From Candidatus Methylomirabilota bacterium (lineage in GTDB: Bacteria > Methylomirabilota > Methylomirabilia > Rokubacteriales > CSP1-6): a stretch of 32,980 nucleotides of DNA. Position numbers and translations under genes: made by a program. The DNA is taken from contig DASYVT010000033.1 of assembly GCA_035936835.1 (NCBI GenBank), positions 1 to 32,980 on the forward strand. The letters are read 5' to 3'. Each line of letters opens with the position of its first letter. Position 1 is the stretch's first letter. Of this stretch, positions 1-7,419 are shown piece by piece. A model generated the notes under the pieces. The model was not told where the DNA came from. It saw only the letters and a list, made by a program, of their open reading frames with translations, and did not search any database.

Positions 1-206
1 TCCTCAAGCCGGGGGGCACGCTCCTCGCCTGCTTCTACCCATTAAAGGATTGTACGGACGGCCCGCCCTTCCCGGTCTCCCGGCCGGGCATCGAGGCCGC
101 CCTCGGACCCTTCTTCCGCATCGTCGAGGCGGGGCCTCCCCCTGCCTCGCCCGAACGTCGGCGCGAGCTCGAGTGGCTCGTCCTGGCCGAGCGGCGCGAC
201 GGTTGA
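1..206 (+). CDS. Class I SAM-dependent methyltransferase, TPMT-like (C-terminal end only)
   Basis: An open frame enters from the left edge, is readable from base 3 and ends at a TGA at 204-206, giving 67 residues. It opens with LKPGGTLLACFYP, the late beta-strand/loop typical of class I methyltransferases, followed by GPPFPVSRPGIEAALGPFF and a closing ELEWLVLAERR strand. This is how thiopurine S-methyltransferase-like proteins finish (proline-rich 'GPPF' loop, then R..E.L.VA.R). The SAM-binding part lies outside the window, so substrate cannot be judged. The stop codon overlaps the likely -35 of the next operon, so the two units are tightly packed but probably separate. The methyltransferase call is fairly secure; the TPMT subfamily is a family-resemblance inference. 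Confidence 0.7.
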   Translation, partial: LKPGGTLLACFYPLKDCTDGPPFPVSRPGIEAALGPFFRIVEAGPPPASPERRRELEWLVLAERRDG

Positions 207-231
207 TTCACCCCTGCGGGCGTGCTAGGGT
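203..231 (+). promoter_or_regulatory. Sigma70-type promoter for Liv cluster 1
   Basis: TTGATT at 203-208, a 17-nt spacer, then TAGGGT at 226-231 with an upstream TGC (223-225), which makes an extended -10. Transcription would start near 238 and leave about 60 nt of leader before the ATG at 299. The -35 overlaps the stop codon of the preceding methyltransferase gene. Confidence 0.5.
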
Positions 232-298
232 TGGGCACTTTTTTCGGGACGGCCTCTGAGCGCCCGCTCGCATGTTCACAGCCAAAGGAGGCACGAGT

Positions 299-1633
299 AT
301 GAAGGTCTTCCGTATCGTCCTCGTTCTGCTGCTGATCGCCGGTGTCGGCGGCGGATTGGCCTCACGCGACCTGGCTGACGCCCAGGCGCAGACCATCAAG
401 ATCGGTCTGCTCTACGACCACACGGGACCGTTCTCGGCCGCCGGCTCCCTCAACTGCTGGCGCGGCGCCAAGATGATGATCGACCTCATCAACGAGCGGG
501 GCGGCGTGGCGGGCAAGTACAAGATCGTGCAGGTGGACGGTGACGGCCAGTCCAAGGCCGACGTCGCCATCAACGAGGCCGAGCGCCTGCTCAACGTCGA
601 GAAGGTGGACATCCTGGCCGGCATCTATTCGAGCGCGCACGCCGTCCCCATCGCGGAGCGCGTTGACAAGCAGAAGAAGTTCCTCTGGATCACTACGGCG
701 ATCTCGTCCAAGGTCTTCGACGGGCGCAATCTGCAGTACACCTTCCGCCCGCAGCCCACCGGTGACCAGTTCGGCGCGCTTTCTGTTCAGTACATCAACG
801 AGTACTCGCAGGAGAAGTTCAAGAAGCCCGCCAAGGAGCTGAGGCTGGCCATCATCCACGAGGACGGCGCCTACGGCGCCGACGTGGCGCTCGGCAACGA
901 GCTCAAGGCCAAGGAGCTGGGGCTCAACGTGGTGCTCAAGGAAGGCTACTCGATCAGCGCGCCCGATCTCTCCGCGCTGGTGACCAAGCTCCGGTCGGTG
1001 CGGCCCGACGTGCTCTTCCACACGGGCTACAACCCCGACATCGCGCTGTTCCTGCGTCAGGCGAAGGAGCAGGGGCTGCGTATGCGCGCCTACATCGGAC
1101 ACGGCGCCGGCCACAGCCAGATCGACAAGCTGAAGGAGACTTTCGGCGCCAAGGAGATCGAAGGCTTCCACACCCTCGACCCCATCGCCTCCCAGCTCCT
1201 CGATCCCAAGAAGCTGAAGCCCGGCGTCGCCGAGCTGACCGCCGAGATGGTCAGGCGCTACAAGACGCTCCCGGGCGTGGACAAGGACGTGGCCGACCGC
1301 GCCATCGCGCCTCACGTCTCGATGGGCTTCAACAACATGTGGATCCTGCTCAACGACGTTGTGCCCCGGGCGATCACCAAGTACGGAGGCTTCGGACCGG
1401 AGGCGCTGGCCAAGGCGGCCCGCGACACCGACATCCCGGAGGGCGGCACCATGCAGGGCTACGGCGTGAAGTTCAACCCGCCGGGCCACCGCTTCGCCGG
1501 GCAGAACGAGCGCTCATTCCCGGCGGTGTTCGAGATCATCGAGAGCAAGTTCGAGCTGGTGTACCCCAAGACCGTGGCGACCGCCCAGCCCCTCCTGCCG
1601 CTGCCGGCGTCCTCGCCGCTTGCGGCTCGCTGA
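299..1633 (+). CDS. Branched-chain amino acid-type ABC transporter substrate-binding protein (cluster 1)
   Basis: A 444-residue periplasmic binding protein of the type I fold (Peripla_BP_6/LivK family), which captures an amino acid or related ligand and hands it to the permease. I chose the ATG at 299 over the in-frame ATG at 272 because AAGGAGG (285-291) sits 7 nt before it and it starts directly on a signal peptide (hydrophobic residues about 5-20, likely cleavage after AQA near residue 30). The mature protein begins with IKIGLLYDHTGPFSAAG, the usual first strand and ligand loop. It is the first gene of a five-gene Liv cluster and is followed by a strong hairpin. The ligand cannot be read from sequence; LivK relatives bind amino acids, amides, urea or aromatic acids. 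Confidence 0.9.
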   Translation: MKVFRIVLVLLLIAGVGGGLASRDLADAQAQTIKIGLLYDHTGPFSAAGSLNCWRGAKMMIDLINERGGVAGKYKIVQVDGDGQSKADVAINEAERLLNVEKVDILAGIYSSAHAVPIAERVDKQKKFLWITTAISSKVFDGRNLQYTFRPQPTGDQFGALSVQYINEYSQEKFKKPAKELRLAIIHEDGAYGADVALGNELKAKELGLNVVLKEGYSISAPDLSALVTKLRSVRPDVLFHTGYNPDIALFLRQAKEQGLRMRAYIGHGAGHSQIDKLKETFGAKEIEGFHTLDPIASQLLDPKKLKPGVAELTAEMVRRYKTLPGVDKDVADRAIAPHVSMGFNNMWILLNDVVPRAITKYGGFGPEALAKAARDTDIPEGGTMQGYGVKFNPPGHRFAGQNERSFPAVFEIIESKFELVYPKTVATAQPLLPLPASSPLAAR

Positions 1634-1646
1634 CCTGAGCCTCCTC

Positions 1647-1682
1647 GCGGGCCGGGGTGCGGAGCACCGCCCCCCGGCCCGC
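1647..1682 (+). promoter_or_regulatory. Strong intercistronic hairpin between binding-protein and ATPase genes
   Basis: A perfect 11-bp stem (1647-1657 with 1672-1682) continues, after one T/C mismatch, into a further 4-bp stem (1659-1662 with 1667-1670) closed by the tetraloop AGCA. No T-run follows. In binding-protein-dependent ABC operons such hairpins are known to protect the upstream mRNA and reduce downstream expression; that role here is inferred. Confidence 0.7.
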
Positions 1683-1696
1683 ACGCTGCCCGCCTC

Positions 1697-2428
1697 GTGC
1701 TAACCGTCACCGGGGTCACCAAGCGCTTCGGGGGATTCACCGCGCTCAACCAGGTGTCCTTCGATGTGCGCGAGGGCGAGATCCTCGGGCTGATCGGCCC
1801 CAACGGCTCCGGGAAAACCACGCTGTTCAACTGCGTCTCGGGCGCGCTGCCGCCGACGGCGGGCTCTATCCGGTTCCGCGGCGACGAGATCGGCGGCCTC
1901 ACGCCCGACAGGATCTGCCACCGGGGCATCGCCCGCACCTTCCAGATCCCGCGCCCGTTCCGCAAGCTCTCCATCCTGGACAACGTGGCCGTGGCCGCCC
2001 ACTACGGCACCAACCAGCCGAACACCGAGGCCGAGGCGCGCCAGCGGGCGCGGGAGATGCTGGAGTTGGTCGGCCTGCCCACCGACCCTGAGGCCGCCAC
2101 CACGTTGCTCGGCGCCGGCGGGCTCAAGAAGCTCGAGCTGGCGCGGGCGCTCGCCACCGGGCCGAGCCTCCTCCTGGCCGACGAGAGCCTGGGCGGGCTC
2201 GACCCGTCGGAGATGCACGACGCGGCCGAGATGCTCAAGCGCATCCGCCGCGACCTCGGGATCACCATCGTCTGGGTCGAGCACATCATGGCGACCCTCA
2301 TGCGCGTAGTGGACCGCATCGTGGTGCTGGACCACGGCGAGAAGATCGCCGAGGGGCCGCCGCTCGAGATCGCCGAGCACCCGCAGGTCATCGAAGCGTA
2401 CCTCGGCGAAAAGGTGGTCCTCGCATGA
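1697..2428 (+). CDS. livG: Liv ABC transporter ATP-binding protein (LivG-type, cluster 1)
   Basis: A 243-residue cytoplasmic ABC ATPase that pairs with the LivF-type ATPase encoded next. It starts at GTG 1697, directly giving LTVTGVTKRFGG; no ATG start lies in frame nearby. Walker A is GPNGSGKTT (residues 34-42), the Q-loop region follows (RTFQIPRPF), and the H-loop is in WVEHIM. Two motifs are unorthodox: the signature LSGGQ is replaced by LGAGG (139-143), followed by a normal LKKLELARAL helix, and Walker B reads LLLADESLGGLD (D163, E164), with S instead of the usual P after the catalytic Glu. The C-terminus (VIEAYLGE) is the usual LivG ending. It overlaps the next gene by 4 nt (ATGA). Confidence 0.9.
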   Translation: MLTVTGVTKRFGGFTALNQVSFDVREGEILGLIGPNGSGKTTLFNCVSGALPPTAGSIRFRGDEIGGLTPDRICHRGIARTFQIPRPFRKLSILDNVAVAAHYGTNQPNTEAEARQRAREMLELVGLPTDPEAATTLLGAGGLKKLELARALATGPSLLLADESLGGLDPSEMHDAAEMLKRIRRDLGITIVWVEHIMATLMRVVDRIVVLDHGEKIAEGPPLEIAEHPQVIEAYLGEKVVLA

Positions 2429-3135
2429 GCATGCTCGAGCTCTCCGGCATCACGGCGGGCTACGGCCATTTCACGGCGCTCTGGGACGTGAGCCTGCGCG
2501 TGGCCGAGGGCGAGGCCGTGGCTGTCGTCGGCCCCAATGGAGCGGGCAAGACCACGCTCCTTCGCGTGATCTCCGGCCTGATCGCCCCGCGCTCGGGCCG
2601 CATCGCCTTCGAGGGCGCCGAGCTGGCGGGCCACCCCGCCCACGATATCGTGGCCCACGGCATCTCGCACGTGCCCGAGGGGCGCCGCCTCTTCCCCGGC
2701 CTCACCGTGGCGGACAACCTCAAGATGGGCGCCTTCCTGCCCGCGGCCCGCGCCCGATACCGCGAGAGCCTGGAGCGCGTCTATACGCTCTTTCCGGTCC
2801 TCGCCGAGCGCCAGAAGCAGCGCGCGGGCAGCATGTCGGGCGGCGAGCAGCAGATGCTCGCCATCGGCCGCGCGCTCATGTCGCAGCCCAAGATCATCCT
2901 CCTGGACGAGCCCTCGCTGGGCCTGGCGCCGGTGATGGTGTTGCGCGTCTTCGACCTGATTCGCCGGGTGCGCGAGGAGGGCTACACGATCCTCGTCGTC
3001 GAGCAGAACGTGCGCCAGGTGCTCAAGCTGGTGGACCGCGCCTACCTGCTGGAAGTCGGGCGGATCAAGATGGAGGGCCGGGCCGCGGAGCTCGCCGAGC
3101 AAGACTTTGTCCGCAAGGCGTACCTGGGAGTCTGA
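2425..3135 (+). CDS. livF: Liv ABC transporter ATP-binding protein (LivF-type, cluster 1)
   Basis: A 236-residue ABC ATPase, the second nucleotide-binding subunit of this importer. The ATG at 2425 overlaps the stop of the preceding ATPase gene as ATGA, indicating translational coupling. Motifs are canonical: Walker A GPNGAGKTT (36-44), signature SGGEQQ (138-143), Walker B ILLDEPSLGLAP (D161, E162), and an H-loop that is asparagine-shifted as in LivF proteins (VVEQNVRQ). The protein ends FVRKAYLGV, the standard LivF C-terminus. Because the partner LivG has a degenerate signature, this subunit supplies the only canonical signature motif of the heterodimer. Confidence 0.93.
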   Translation: MSMLELSGITAGYGHFTALWDVSLRVAEGEAVAVVGPNGAGKTTLLRVISGLIAPRSGRIAFEGAELAGHPAHDIVAHGISHVPEGRRLFPGLTVADNLKMGAFLPAARARYRESLERVYTLFPVLAERQKQRAGSMSGGEQQMLAIGRALMSQPKIILLDEPSLGLAPVMVLRVFDLIRRVREEGYTILVVEQNVRQVLKLVDRAYLLEVGRIKMEGRAAELAEQDFVRKAYLGV

Positions 3136-3141
3136 CGACCC

Positions 3142-4005
3142 ATGGAGCCGATCTTCCTCGTCGAGGCGGCGATCAACGGCATCCTGCTGGGAGGCGTCCT
3201 GGCGCTGCTCGCCCTCGGGCTGAACCTGATCTTCGGAGTGCTCGACATCGTCTGGATCGCCTACGTCGACCTGGTCATGCTGTGCATGTACGCCATCTAC
3301 TTCTTCAACGTCGTGTACGGCTGGCCCATCTGGGCGGCGGGTCTGGTCTCACTCGCCGTCGGGACGCTCCTCGGCGTCGGCGTGCACCTTCTCATCATCT
3401 CTCCTATCCTGACTAGCGCCCCCATCAATCAACTACTGGCGACGGGCGGGCTCCTCTTCTTTCTCCAGTCGGTCGCCACGTTCCTGTGGACGACGGACCA
3501 CAAGACCGTGCGCCTGAGCCTGCCGAGCTACGAGATCGCCGGGATCTTCCTGCCCGCCACGCGGATTATCCCCTTCGCTATCTCCATCCTCGCCGTGATC
3601 GCGCTCTACTTCTTCCTGACGCGCACCTACATCGGCACAGCCATCCGCGCGGTGTCCCAGGACCGCGACGCCATGTCGCTGATGGGCGCCAGCCCCCAGC
3701 GCATCTACATCGTCACCTCGGCCGTGGGCGGGCTCATGGCGGGACTGGCAGGGGCGCTGCTCATCTTCCAGTACTCCGTGCACCCCTTCTTCGGCGGGCA
3801 GTTCGGGCCGCTCACCTTCATGATCTGCGTGCTGGGCGGGTTGGGGAACATGGTCGGCGCCTTCATCGCCTCGTTCATCATGAGCGAGATCATCGCCATC
3901 GGCGGCGTGGTCATCTCGACCGAGATGGGGTACGTCATCGCCTTTGTCATCTTCATCGTGATGATGTTCGTCCGCCCGGGCGGCATCATGGCAAAGCGCG
4001 AATGA
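3142..4005 (+). CDS. livH: Liv ABC transporter permease (LivH-type, cluster 1)
   Basis: A 287-residue polytopic inner-membrane permease. The N-terminus INGILLGGVLALLALGLNLIFGVLDIVWIAYVDLVML is the LivH signature region (two helices and the re-entrant substrate-path segment). Further hydrophobic segments follow, and the cytoplasmic coupling loop contains AIRAVSQDRDAMSLMGASPQRIY, the EAA-like contact with the ATPases. It begins 6 nt after the LivF stop and ends overlapping the LivM gene by 4 nt. The usual 'NFAHG' of LivH is replaced by 'WIAYVD', so the substrate path may differ from classical leucine transporters. Confidence 0.92.
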   Translation: MEPIFLVEAAINGILLGGVLALLALGLNLIFGVLDIVWIAYVDLVMLCMYAIYFFNVVYGWPIWAAGLVSLAVGTLLGVGVHLLIISPILTSAPINQLLATGGLLFFLQSVATFLWTTDHKTVRLSLPSYEIAGIFLPATRIIPFAISILAVIALYFFLTRTYIGTAIRAVSQDRDAMSLMGASPQRIYIVTSAVGGLMAGLAGALLIFQYSVHPFFGGQFGPLTFMICVLGGLGNMVGAFIASFIMSEIIAIGGVVISTEMGYVIAFVIFIVMMFVRPGGIMAKRE

Positions 4006-5000
4006 GCCGCGGCCGCTTCTTTGCAGGCGTGGTGCTCGGGGTCTTGGTCGTCGCCCCCTTCCTCCCCATGGGCGGCGTGCAGCAGTACGTGCTCCACGTG
4101 GTCATCCAGATATTCATCTGGTCCTTCATCGGCCAGGCCTGGTCCCTCATGGGCCGCTTCGGCCTGGTCTCCCTCGGCCACGGCGCATTTCTCGGCGTGG
4201 GTGCGTACACGACCACGCTCCTCTGGAACTTCTACTCGCTCACGCCGTGGATCGGCGCCCTGCTCGCGGTGGCGGCGTCGGTCGCGCTCGCGGTGGTGCT
4301 CGGCATCCCGTGCTTCCGCTTCCGCGTCATCGGCCACTACTTCGCGCTGGTCACGCTGGCGGTGGGCGAGGTCATCCGCCTCCTCATCATCGCCGAGCGC
4401 GACTGGACCGGTGGCTCGCTCGGCGCGAGCCTCAAGACCGCGGGCACCGCGTCCGGACTGTGGACACTCCAGTTCGCCGACAAGCGCGTGTTCTACTACG
4501 CCTCGCTGGCCATGTTTCTGGCCGGCCTCTGGGTCTGGGACCGCGTGGACCGGAGCATGGCGCGCTCCGCGCTCGAGGCCATCGGCGAGGATGAGACGGC
4601 GGCGGCCTCGGTCGGCATCCACGTGACGCGCTTCAAGCTCGGCATCACCGTGATCTCGGCCGCACTCACCGCGCTGGGCGGGGTCCTCTACGCGCAGTAC
4701 ATCTCCTACGTCAACCCGGACACGCTCTCGGGCATCGGCGTGTCGCTGAAGATCGTGTTCGCCGTGGTGCTGGGCGGCATGTACTCGCTGATGGGCCCGC
4801 TGGTGGGAACCGCGCTGACGACGGCCCTGTCCGAGGGGCTGCGCATCGCCTTCGGGCTCAAGTTCCTCGGGATGGCCGACACGATCTACGGCCTGCTGCT
4901 CATCATCTTCATCATCTTCCTGCCGTCGGGCATCTACGGCTCCATCCGCGACGCTATCCGCCGCCGCTCTACCGCGTCGAAGACCACCGCACCGGCGTAG
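4002..5000 (+). CDS. livM: Liv ABC transporter permease (LivM-type, cluster 1)
   Basis: A 332-residue permease that forms the channel with LivH. The open frame extends further upstream, but the ATG at 4002 overlaps the LivH stop (ATGA) and starts at MSRGRFFAGVVLGVL, giving a first transmembrane helix at the expected place. The LivM hallmark LVSLGHGAFLGVGAYTT lies at about residues 51-67, and the coupling region ALEAIGEDETAAASVGIHV follows in the second half. The C-terminus is a helix plus a short basic tail. It is the last gene of cluster 1; no T-rich terminator follows, only the inverted-repeat region. Confidence 0.92.
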   Translation: MSRGRFFAGVVLGVLVVAPFLPMGGVQQYVLHVVIQIFIWSFIGQAWSLMGRFGLVSLGHGAFLGVGAYTTTLLWNFYSLTPWIGALLAVAASVALAVVLGIPCFRFRVIGHYFALVTLAVGEVIRLLIIAERDWTGGSLGASLKTAGTASGLWTLQFADKRVFYYASLAMFLAGLWVWDRVDRSMARSALEAIGEDETAAASVGIHVTRFKLGITVISAALTALGGVLYAQYISYVNPDTLSGIGVSLKIVFAVVLGGMYSLMGPLVGTALTTALSEGLRIAFGLKFLGMADTIYGLLLIIFIIFLPSGIYGSIRDAIRRRSTASKTTAPA

Positions 5001-5067
5001 ATCCATTCGCGTGTCACGGGGTGCGGCTCTGTATCCGCGTGAAGTCATACGCGTGTCGCGGGAACCT

Positions 5068-5367
5068 GGGGCGCCGATCCACCCAGCCCTCGCCTCGCGG
5101 CCGAGCCGCTCAGCTCGAACTGCGACCCCCGAGAACCAACGGGGGTTCGGGGGGCATCCCCCGGCTCCCGCTCACCATGGTCCTCGCGACAATTGTCTGC
5201 GACCACATCGTCCGCGGGGGCCAAGTGCGCGTCGAAGTCGCCACCCGCGTAGCGCCCGGGAGGGGTCGGGGGTCGGGGATGCCCCCCGAACCCCCATGGC
5301 CGTCGGGGGTCGCAGTTCGAGCTGAGCGGCTCGGCCGCGAGGCGAGGGCTGAGTGGATCGGCGCCCC
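5068..5367. repeat. Long inverted repeat element, 94/93-bp arms
   Basis: The left arm 5068-5161 is the reverse complement of the right arm 5275-5367. The outer 65 bp match with one mismatch (5083 versus 5352). An internal loop follows (8 nt at 5133-5140, 7 nt at 5296-5302), then a perfect inner 21 bp. The spacer is 113 nt (5162-5274) and contains the palindrome GACAATTGTC (5188-5197). The inner 21-bp core recurs at 21988-22007. I see no transposase and no convincing target-site duplication. It could be a MITE-like element, a transcribed long hairpin or a terminator. The rest of 5001-5446 holds no gene I can support. Confidence 0.85.
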
Positions 5368-5433
5368 GGCCCCCGGCCTCTCGCGGGCGCGGTAAATGCC
5401 AGGTCTCCCCTTTCCGATCGCGGAGACGTCGGG

Positions 5434-5439
5434 CATAAT
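5434..5439 (+). promoter_or_regulatory. -10 element predicting a leaderless transcript
   Basis: CATAAT lies exactly 7 nt before the ATG at 5447, so transcription should begin at or one base before the start codon. The candidate -35 (TTTCCG, 5411-5416) is weak. No Shine-Dalgarno sequence precedes the ATG. The same spacing occurs before the genes at 7420 and 17643. Confidence 0.5.
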
Positions 5440-5446
5440 CGGCGCC

Positions 5447-6355
5447 ATGACAACGTGGGCGGTGTATCCGGACGGTGATCCGCCGAAGGCGGTCGCGGCG
5501 CTGGCGGAGCAGGTCGAGAAGGACGGTGGGCACGCGCTCGCGATCTACCGCGAGCCCGTCGGCGACCACTGGCAGATCTTCTGCCTGCTGCCGATGGCGA
5601 AGGTCGAGCCGACGCCCTACCAGCGCGACCTCTCCCCCACCCACGTCAAGCGCCTCCAGGACGTGGTCAAGAAGATCGACCGCTTCGTCGACCCCATCGT
5701 CGTCATGTCGCCCAAGCCCGGCCTCTATTGGACGCCCAACGGCAACCACCGCCGCGCCGTCCTCGAGAAGCTCAAGGCGAAGATGGTGCCCGCCATCCTC
5801 GTGCCCGAGCACGAGGTCGCTTTCCAGATCCTCGCGCTCAACACCGAGAAGGCTCACAACCTCAAGGAGAAGTCGCTCGAGGTGATCCGCATGTACCGGG
5901 GCCTGGCGGTCGACGAGCCGTCGAGCGGCGAGGAAGACTACGTCTTCCAGTTCGAGTCGCCGCACTTCATCACGCTCGGGCTCCTGTACGAGAAGAACAA
6001 GCGCTTCGCGGGCGGCGCCTTCGCGCCGATCCTGCGCCGCGTGGACAAGTTCCTCAAGGGGCGCTTCCCGAAGACGCTCGAGGAGCGCGAGGAGCGCGCG
6101 GAGCTGGTCCGCGGGGCCGACGAGGCGCTGGCGGACGTGGTCGCCAAGATCAAGAAGCGCGGGATCAACCACCCGTACGTCAAGAACTTCGTCCTTGCGC
6201 GGACCACGCCGCTCACGCGCGAGCGCAAGACCCTGCCGTCCTTCGACCAGACCTTCAAGAAGCTCGTCGGCAACATCGAGGCCTTCGATGTCGCCAAGGT
6301 CCGGTACGAAGACATCCAGCGCTCGGCGATCATGGGCGCCCCGGCGGCCGGCTGA
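5447..6355 (+). CDS. ParB/Spo0J N-terminal-like domain protein
   Basis: A 302-residue cytoplasmic protein. Residues about 52-120 resemble the ParB/sulfiredoxin-like nucleotide-binding domain: PYQRDLS..HVKRL, then PIVVM, then [16 protein letters not shown], where NGNHRR takes the place of the GERR box, then MVPAILV. The following segment [24 protein letters not shown] (130-153) matches the part of ParB that links to the helix-turn-helix. The C-terminal half (to 302) is helical and charged and not recognised. There is no ParA beside it, so chromosome partition is unlikely; ParB-fold proteins also act as CTPases, nucleases or regulators. Start chosen at 5447 because of the adjacent -10 and the conserved-looking N-terminus. 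It heads a three-gene operon with the dehydratase and SDR genes. Confidence 0.7.
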   Translation: MTTWAVYPDGDPPKAVAALAEQVEKDGGHALAIYREPVGDHWQIFCLLPMAKVEPTPYQRDLSPTHVKRLQDVVKKIDRFVDPIVVMSPKPGLYWTPNGNHRRAVLEKLKAKMVPAILVPEHEVAFQILALNTEKAHNLKEKSLEVIRMYRGLAVDEPSSGEEDYVFQFESPHFITLGLLYEKNKRFAGGAFAPILRRVDKFLKGRFPKTLEEREERAELVRGADEALADVVAKIKKRGINHPYVKNFVLARTTPLTRERKTLPSFDQTFKKLVGNIEAFDVAKVRYEDIQRSAIMGAPAAG

Positions 6356-6366
6356 GAGCAGGCCGC

Positions 6367-6666
6367 ATGGCCGCCCCGACCAAGCTCACGGACACCGAAG
6401 TCGCCGCGCGCTTCGCGGCCCTGCCGGGCTGGGCGCTCGCGGCGGGCAAGCTCCACAAGGCTTTCGTGTTCGGTGACTTCGTCGAGGCGTGGGGCTTCAT
6501 GAGCGCCGTCGCTCTCGTGGCGGAGACGATGGGTCATCACCCCGAGTGGTCGAACGTCTGGAACCGCGTCACCGTGGATCTCACGACCCACGACGCCGGC
6601 GGCATCAGCGCGCTCGACTTCGACCTCGCGACGCGGATGGACACGCTGGCGGGCACGCGCGCGTGA
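6367..6666 (+). CDS. phhB: Pterin-4a-carbinolamine dehydratase
   Basis: A 99-residue protein of standard family length. It removes water from 4a-hydroxytetrahydrobiopterin to regenerate the pterin cofactor of aromatic amino acid hydroxylases. The family signature is complete: [16 protein letters not shown] followed by [19 protein letters not shown], with the two active-site histidines (HH, residues about 58-59) and the downstream H and D. It starts 11 nt after the ParB-like gene and its stop overlaps the next start as GTGA. No phenylalanine hydroxylase is visible in the window, so its partner is elsewhere or it serves another pterin. Bacterial homologues are frequent orphans. Confidence 0.92.
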   Translation: MAAPTKLTDTEVAARFAALPGWALAAGKLHKAFVFGDFVEAWGFMSAVALVAETMGHHPEWSNVWNRVTVDLTTHDAGGISALDFDLATRMDTLAGTRA

Positions 6667-7361
6667 CCGGGCGCGTCGCCATCGTCACCGGCGGCACGGG
6701 AGCCCTCGGCCAGTCCGTGGTGCTCCGCTTCCTCCAGGACGGCGCCTCGGTCGCGGTGCCGTGGCTGGTGCCGGAGGAGTGGGCGAGTCTAGAGCGGCGC
6801 GTGGAGAAGGGACAGCTCGGCCGCCTGTACGGCGCCCCGGTGGATATCGTCACCGACCACGGCGCGCTCGCCGCGTTCGTCACCGACGTCCTCGCCCGCC
6901 AGAAGGGGCTCGACGTGCTGGTCAACACCGTGGGCGGCTTCGCGGGCGGCGACCTCGCCTCGACGTCGCTCGCTGAGTGGCGCCGCATGATCGACCTCAA
7001 CCTGACCTCGGCCGTCATCGGCTGCCGCGCCGTACTGCCCGCCATGCGGGCCGCGCGCCGCGGCCGCATCGTCAACGTGTCCTCGCGCGCCGTGGTACCG
7101 CCGGCCGGCGGCTTCATCGCCTACACCGTCGGCAAGAGCGCCGTGATCGCGCTCACTCAGGCGCTGGCGCAGGAGGAGCGGCCGCACGGCATCGCGGTCA
7201 ACGCGGTGCTGCCGAGCACCATGGATACGCCCGCGAATCGCCACGCCATGCCCGACGCCGACCGCTCGGGATGGGTCAGCACGGAGGCGGTTGCCGACGT
7301 CATCGCCTACCTCGCCTCTCCGAGCGCGGGCGCGGTCTCCGGCGCCTGCATCCCGGTCTGA
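6663..7361 (+). CDS. Short-chain dehydrogenase/reductase (SDR)
   Basis: A 232-residue NAD(P)-dependent oxidoreductase of the classical SDR family. The GTG at 6663 overlaps the dehydratase stop (GTGA) and gives [11 protein letters not shown] at once. The cofactor loop is TGGTGALG (9-16); the NNAG motif is changed to NTVG (88-91). N113, S140/S141, Y154 and K158 (YTVGK) complete the catalytic tetrad. The C-terminal segment ([23 protein letters not shown]) matches SDR members that end in a short beta-strand. The chain is slightly short for the family. Substrate unknown. Co-transcription with the pterin dehydratase raises the possibility of a pteridine reductase role, but this is only context. Confidence 0.85.
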   Translation: MTGRVAIVTGGTGALGQSVVLRFLQDGASVAVPWLVPEEWASLERRVEKGQLGRLYGAPVDIVTDHGALAAFVTDVLARQKGLDVLVNTVGGFAGGDLASTSLAEWRRMIDLNLTSAVIGCRAVLPAMRAARRGRIVNVSSRAVVPPAGGFIAYTVGKSAVIALTQALAQEERPHGIAVNAVLPSTMDTPANRHAMPDADRSGWVSTEAVADVIAYLASPSAGAVSGACIPV

Positions 7362-7365
7362 GCGC

Positions 7366-7381
7366 TACGACCAAGGTCGTA
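7366..7381. promoter_or_regulatory. 16-bp palindrome upstream of the M16 peptidase promoter
   Basis: TACGACC and GGTCGTA flank two A bases, a perfect 7-bp dyad 5 nt after the SDR stop and just upstream of the expected -35 region for the -10 at 7407-7412. Its position suits an operator or activator site; no regulator gene lies beside it. Confidence 0.35.
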
Positions 7382-7403
7382 TGGACGCCGGGTCCCGCCC
7401 GCA

Positions 7404-7412
7404 TGCTAGACT
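7404..7412 (+). promoter_or_regulatory. Extended -10 predicting a leaderless transcript
   Basis: TGC-TAGACT ends 7 nt before the ATG at 7420. No recognisable -35 is present at the usual distance; the TGn extension may compensate. No ribosome-binding site precedes the ATG. Confidence 0.5.
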
Positions 7413-7419
7413 GCGCCGC

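Noticed and set aside
222-244. GTGC/GCAC mini-stem followed by six T residues after the methyltransferase stop, as a possible terminator
   Set aside because: The stem is only 4 bp with a 9-nt loop, too weak for intrinsic termination, and the same bases form a better extended -10 promoter.
272-298. Upstream ATG at 272 as start of the cluster 1 binding protein
   Set aside because: It places the AAGGAGG ribosome-binding site inside the gene and adds polar residues before the signal peptide; the ATG at 299 has ideal spacing.
362-1489. Long open frame on the minus strand opposite the cluster 1 binding-protein gene (and similar long antisense frames opposite livM, M16, nuclease, ftsH, htrA and clpB genes)
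   Set aside because: These follow from high third-position GC. Their translations are repetitive R/A/G/L/V/H-rich, lack domains and start signals, while the opposite frames encode clear protein families.
5068-5367. Insertion sequence or integron attC site
   Set aside because: There is no transposase or integrase frame in the spacer, no clear target-site duplication in the flanks, and no attC core-site layout that I can identify.
5176-5395. Small open frame starting inside the inverted-repeat spacer (MVLATIVCDHIVRGG...)
   Set aside because: It has no ribosome-binding site, runs into the right arm of the repeat, and its sequence shows no recognisable domain; the symmetrical opposite strand is equally open.
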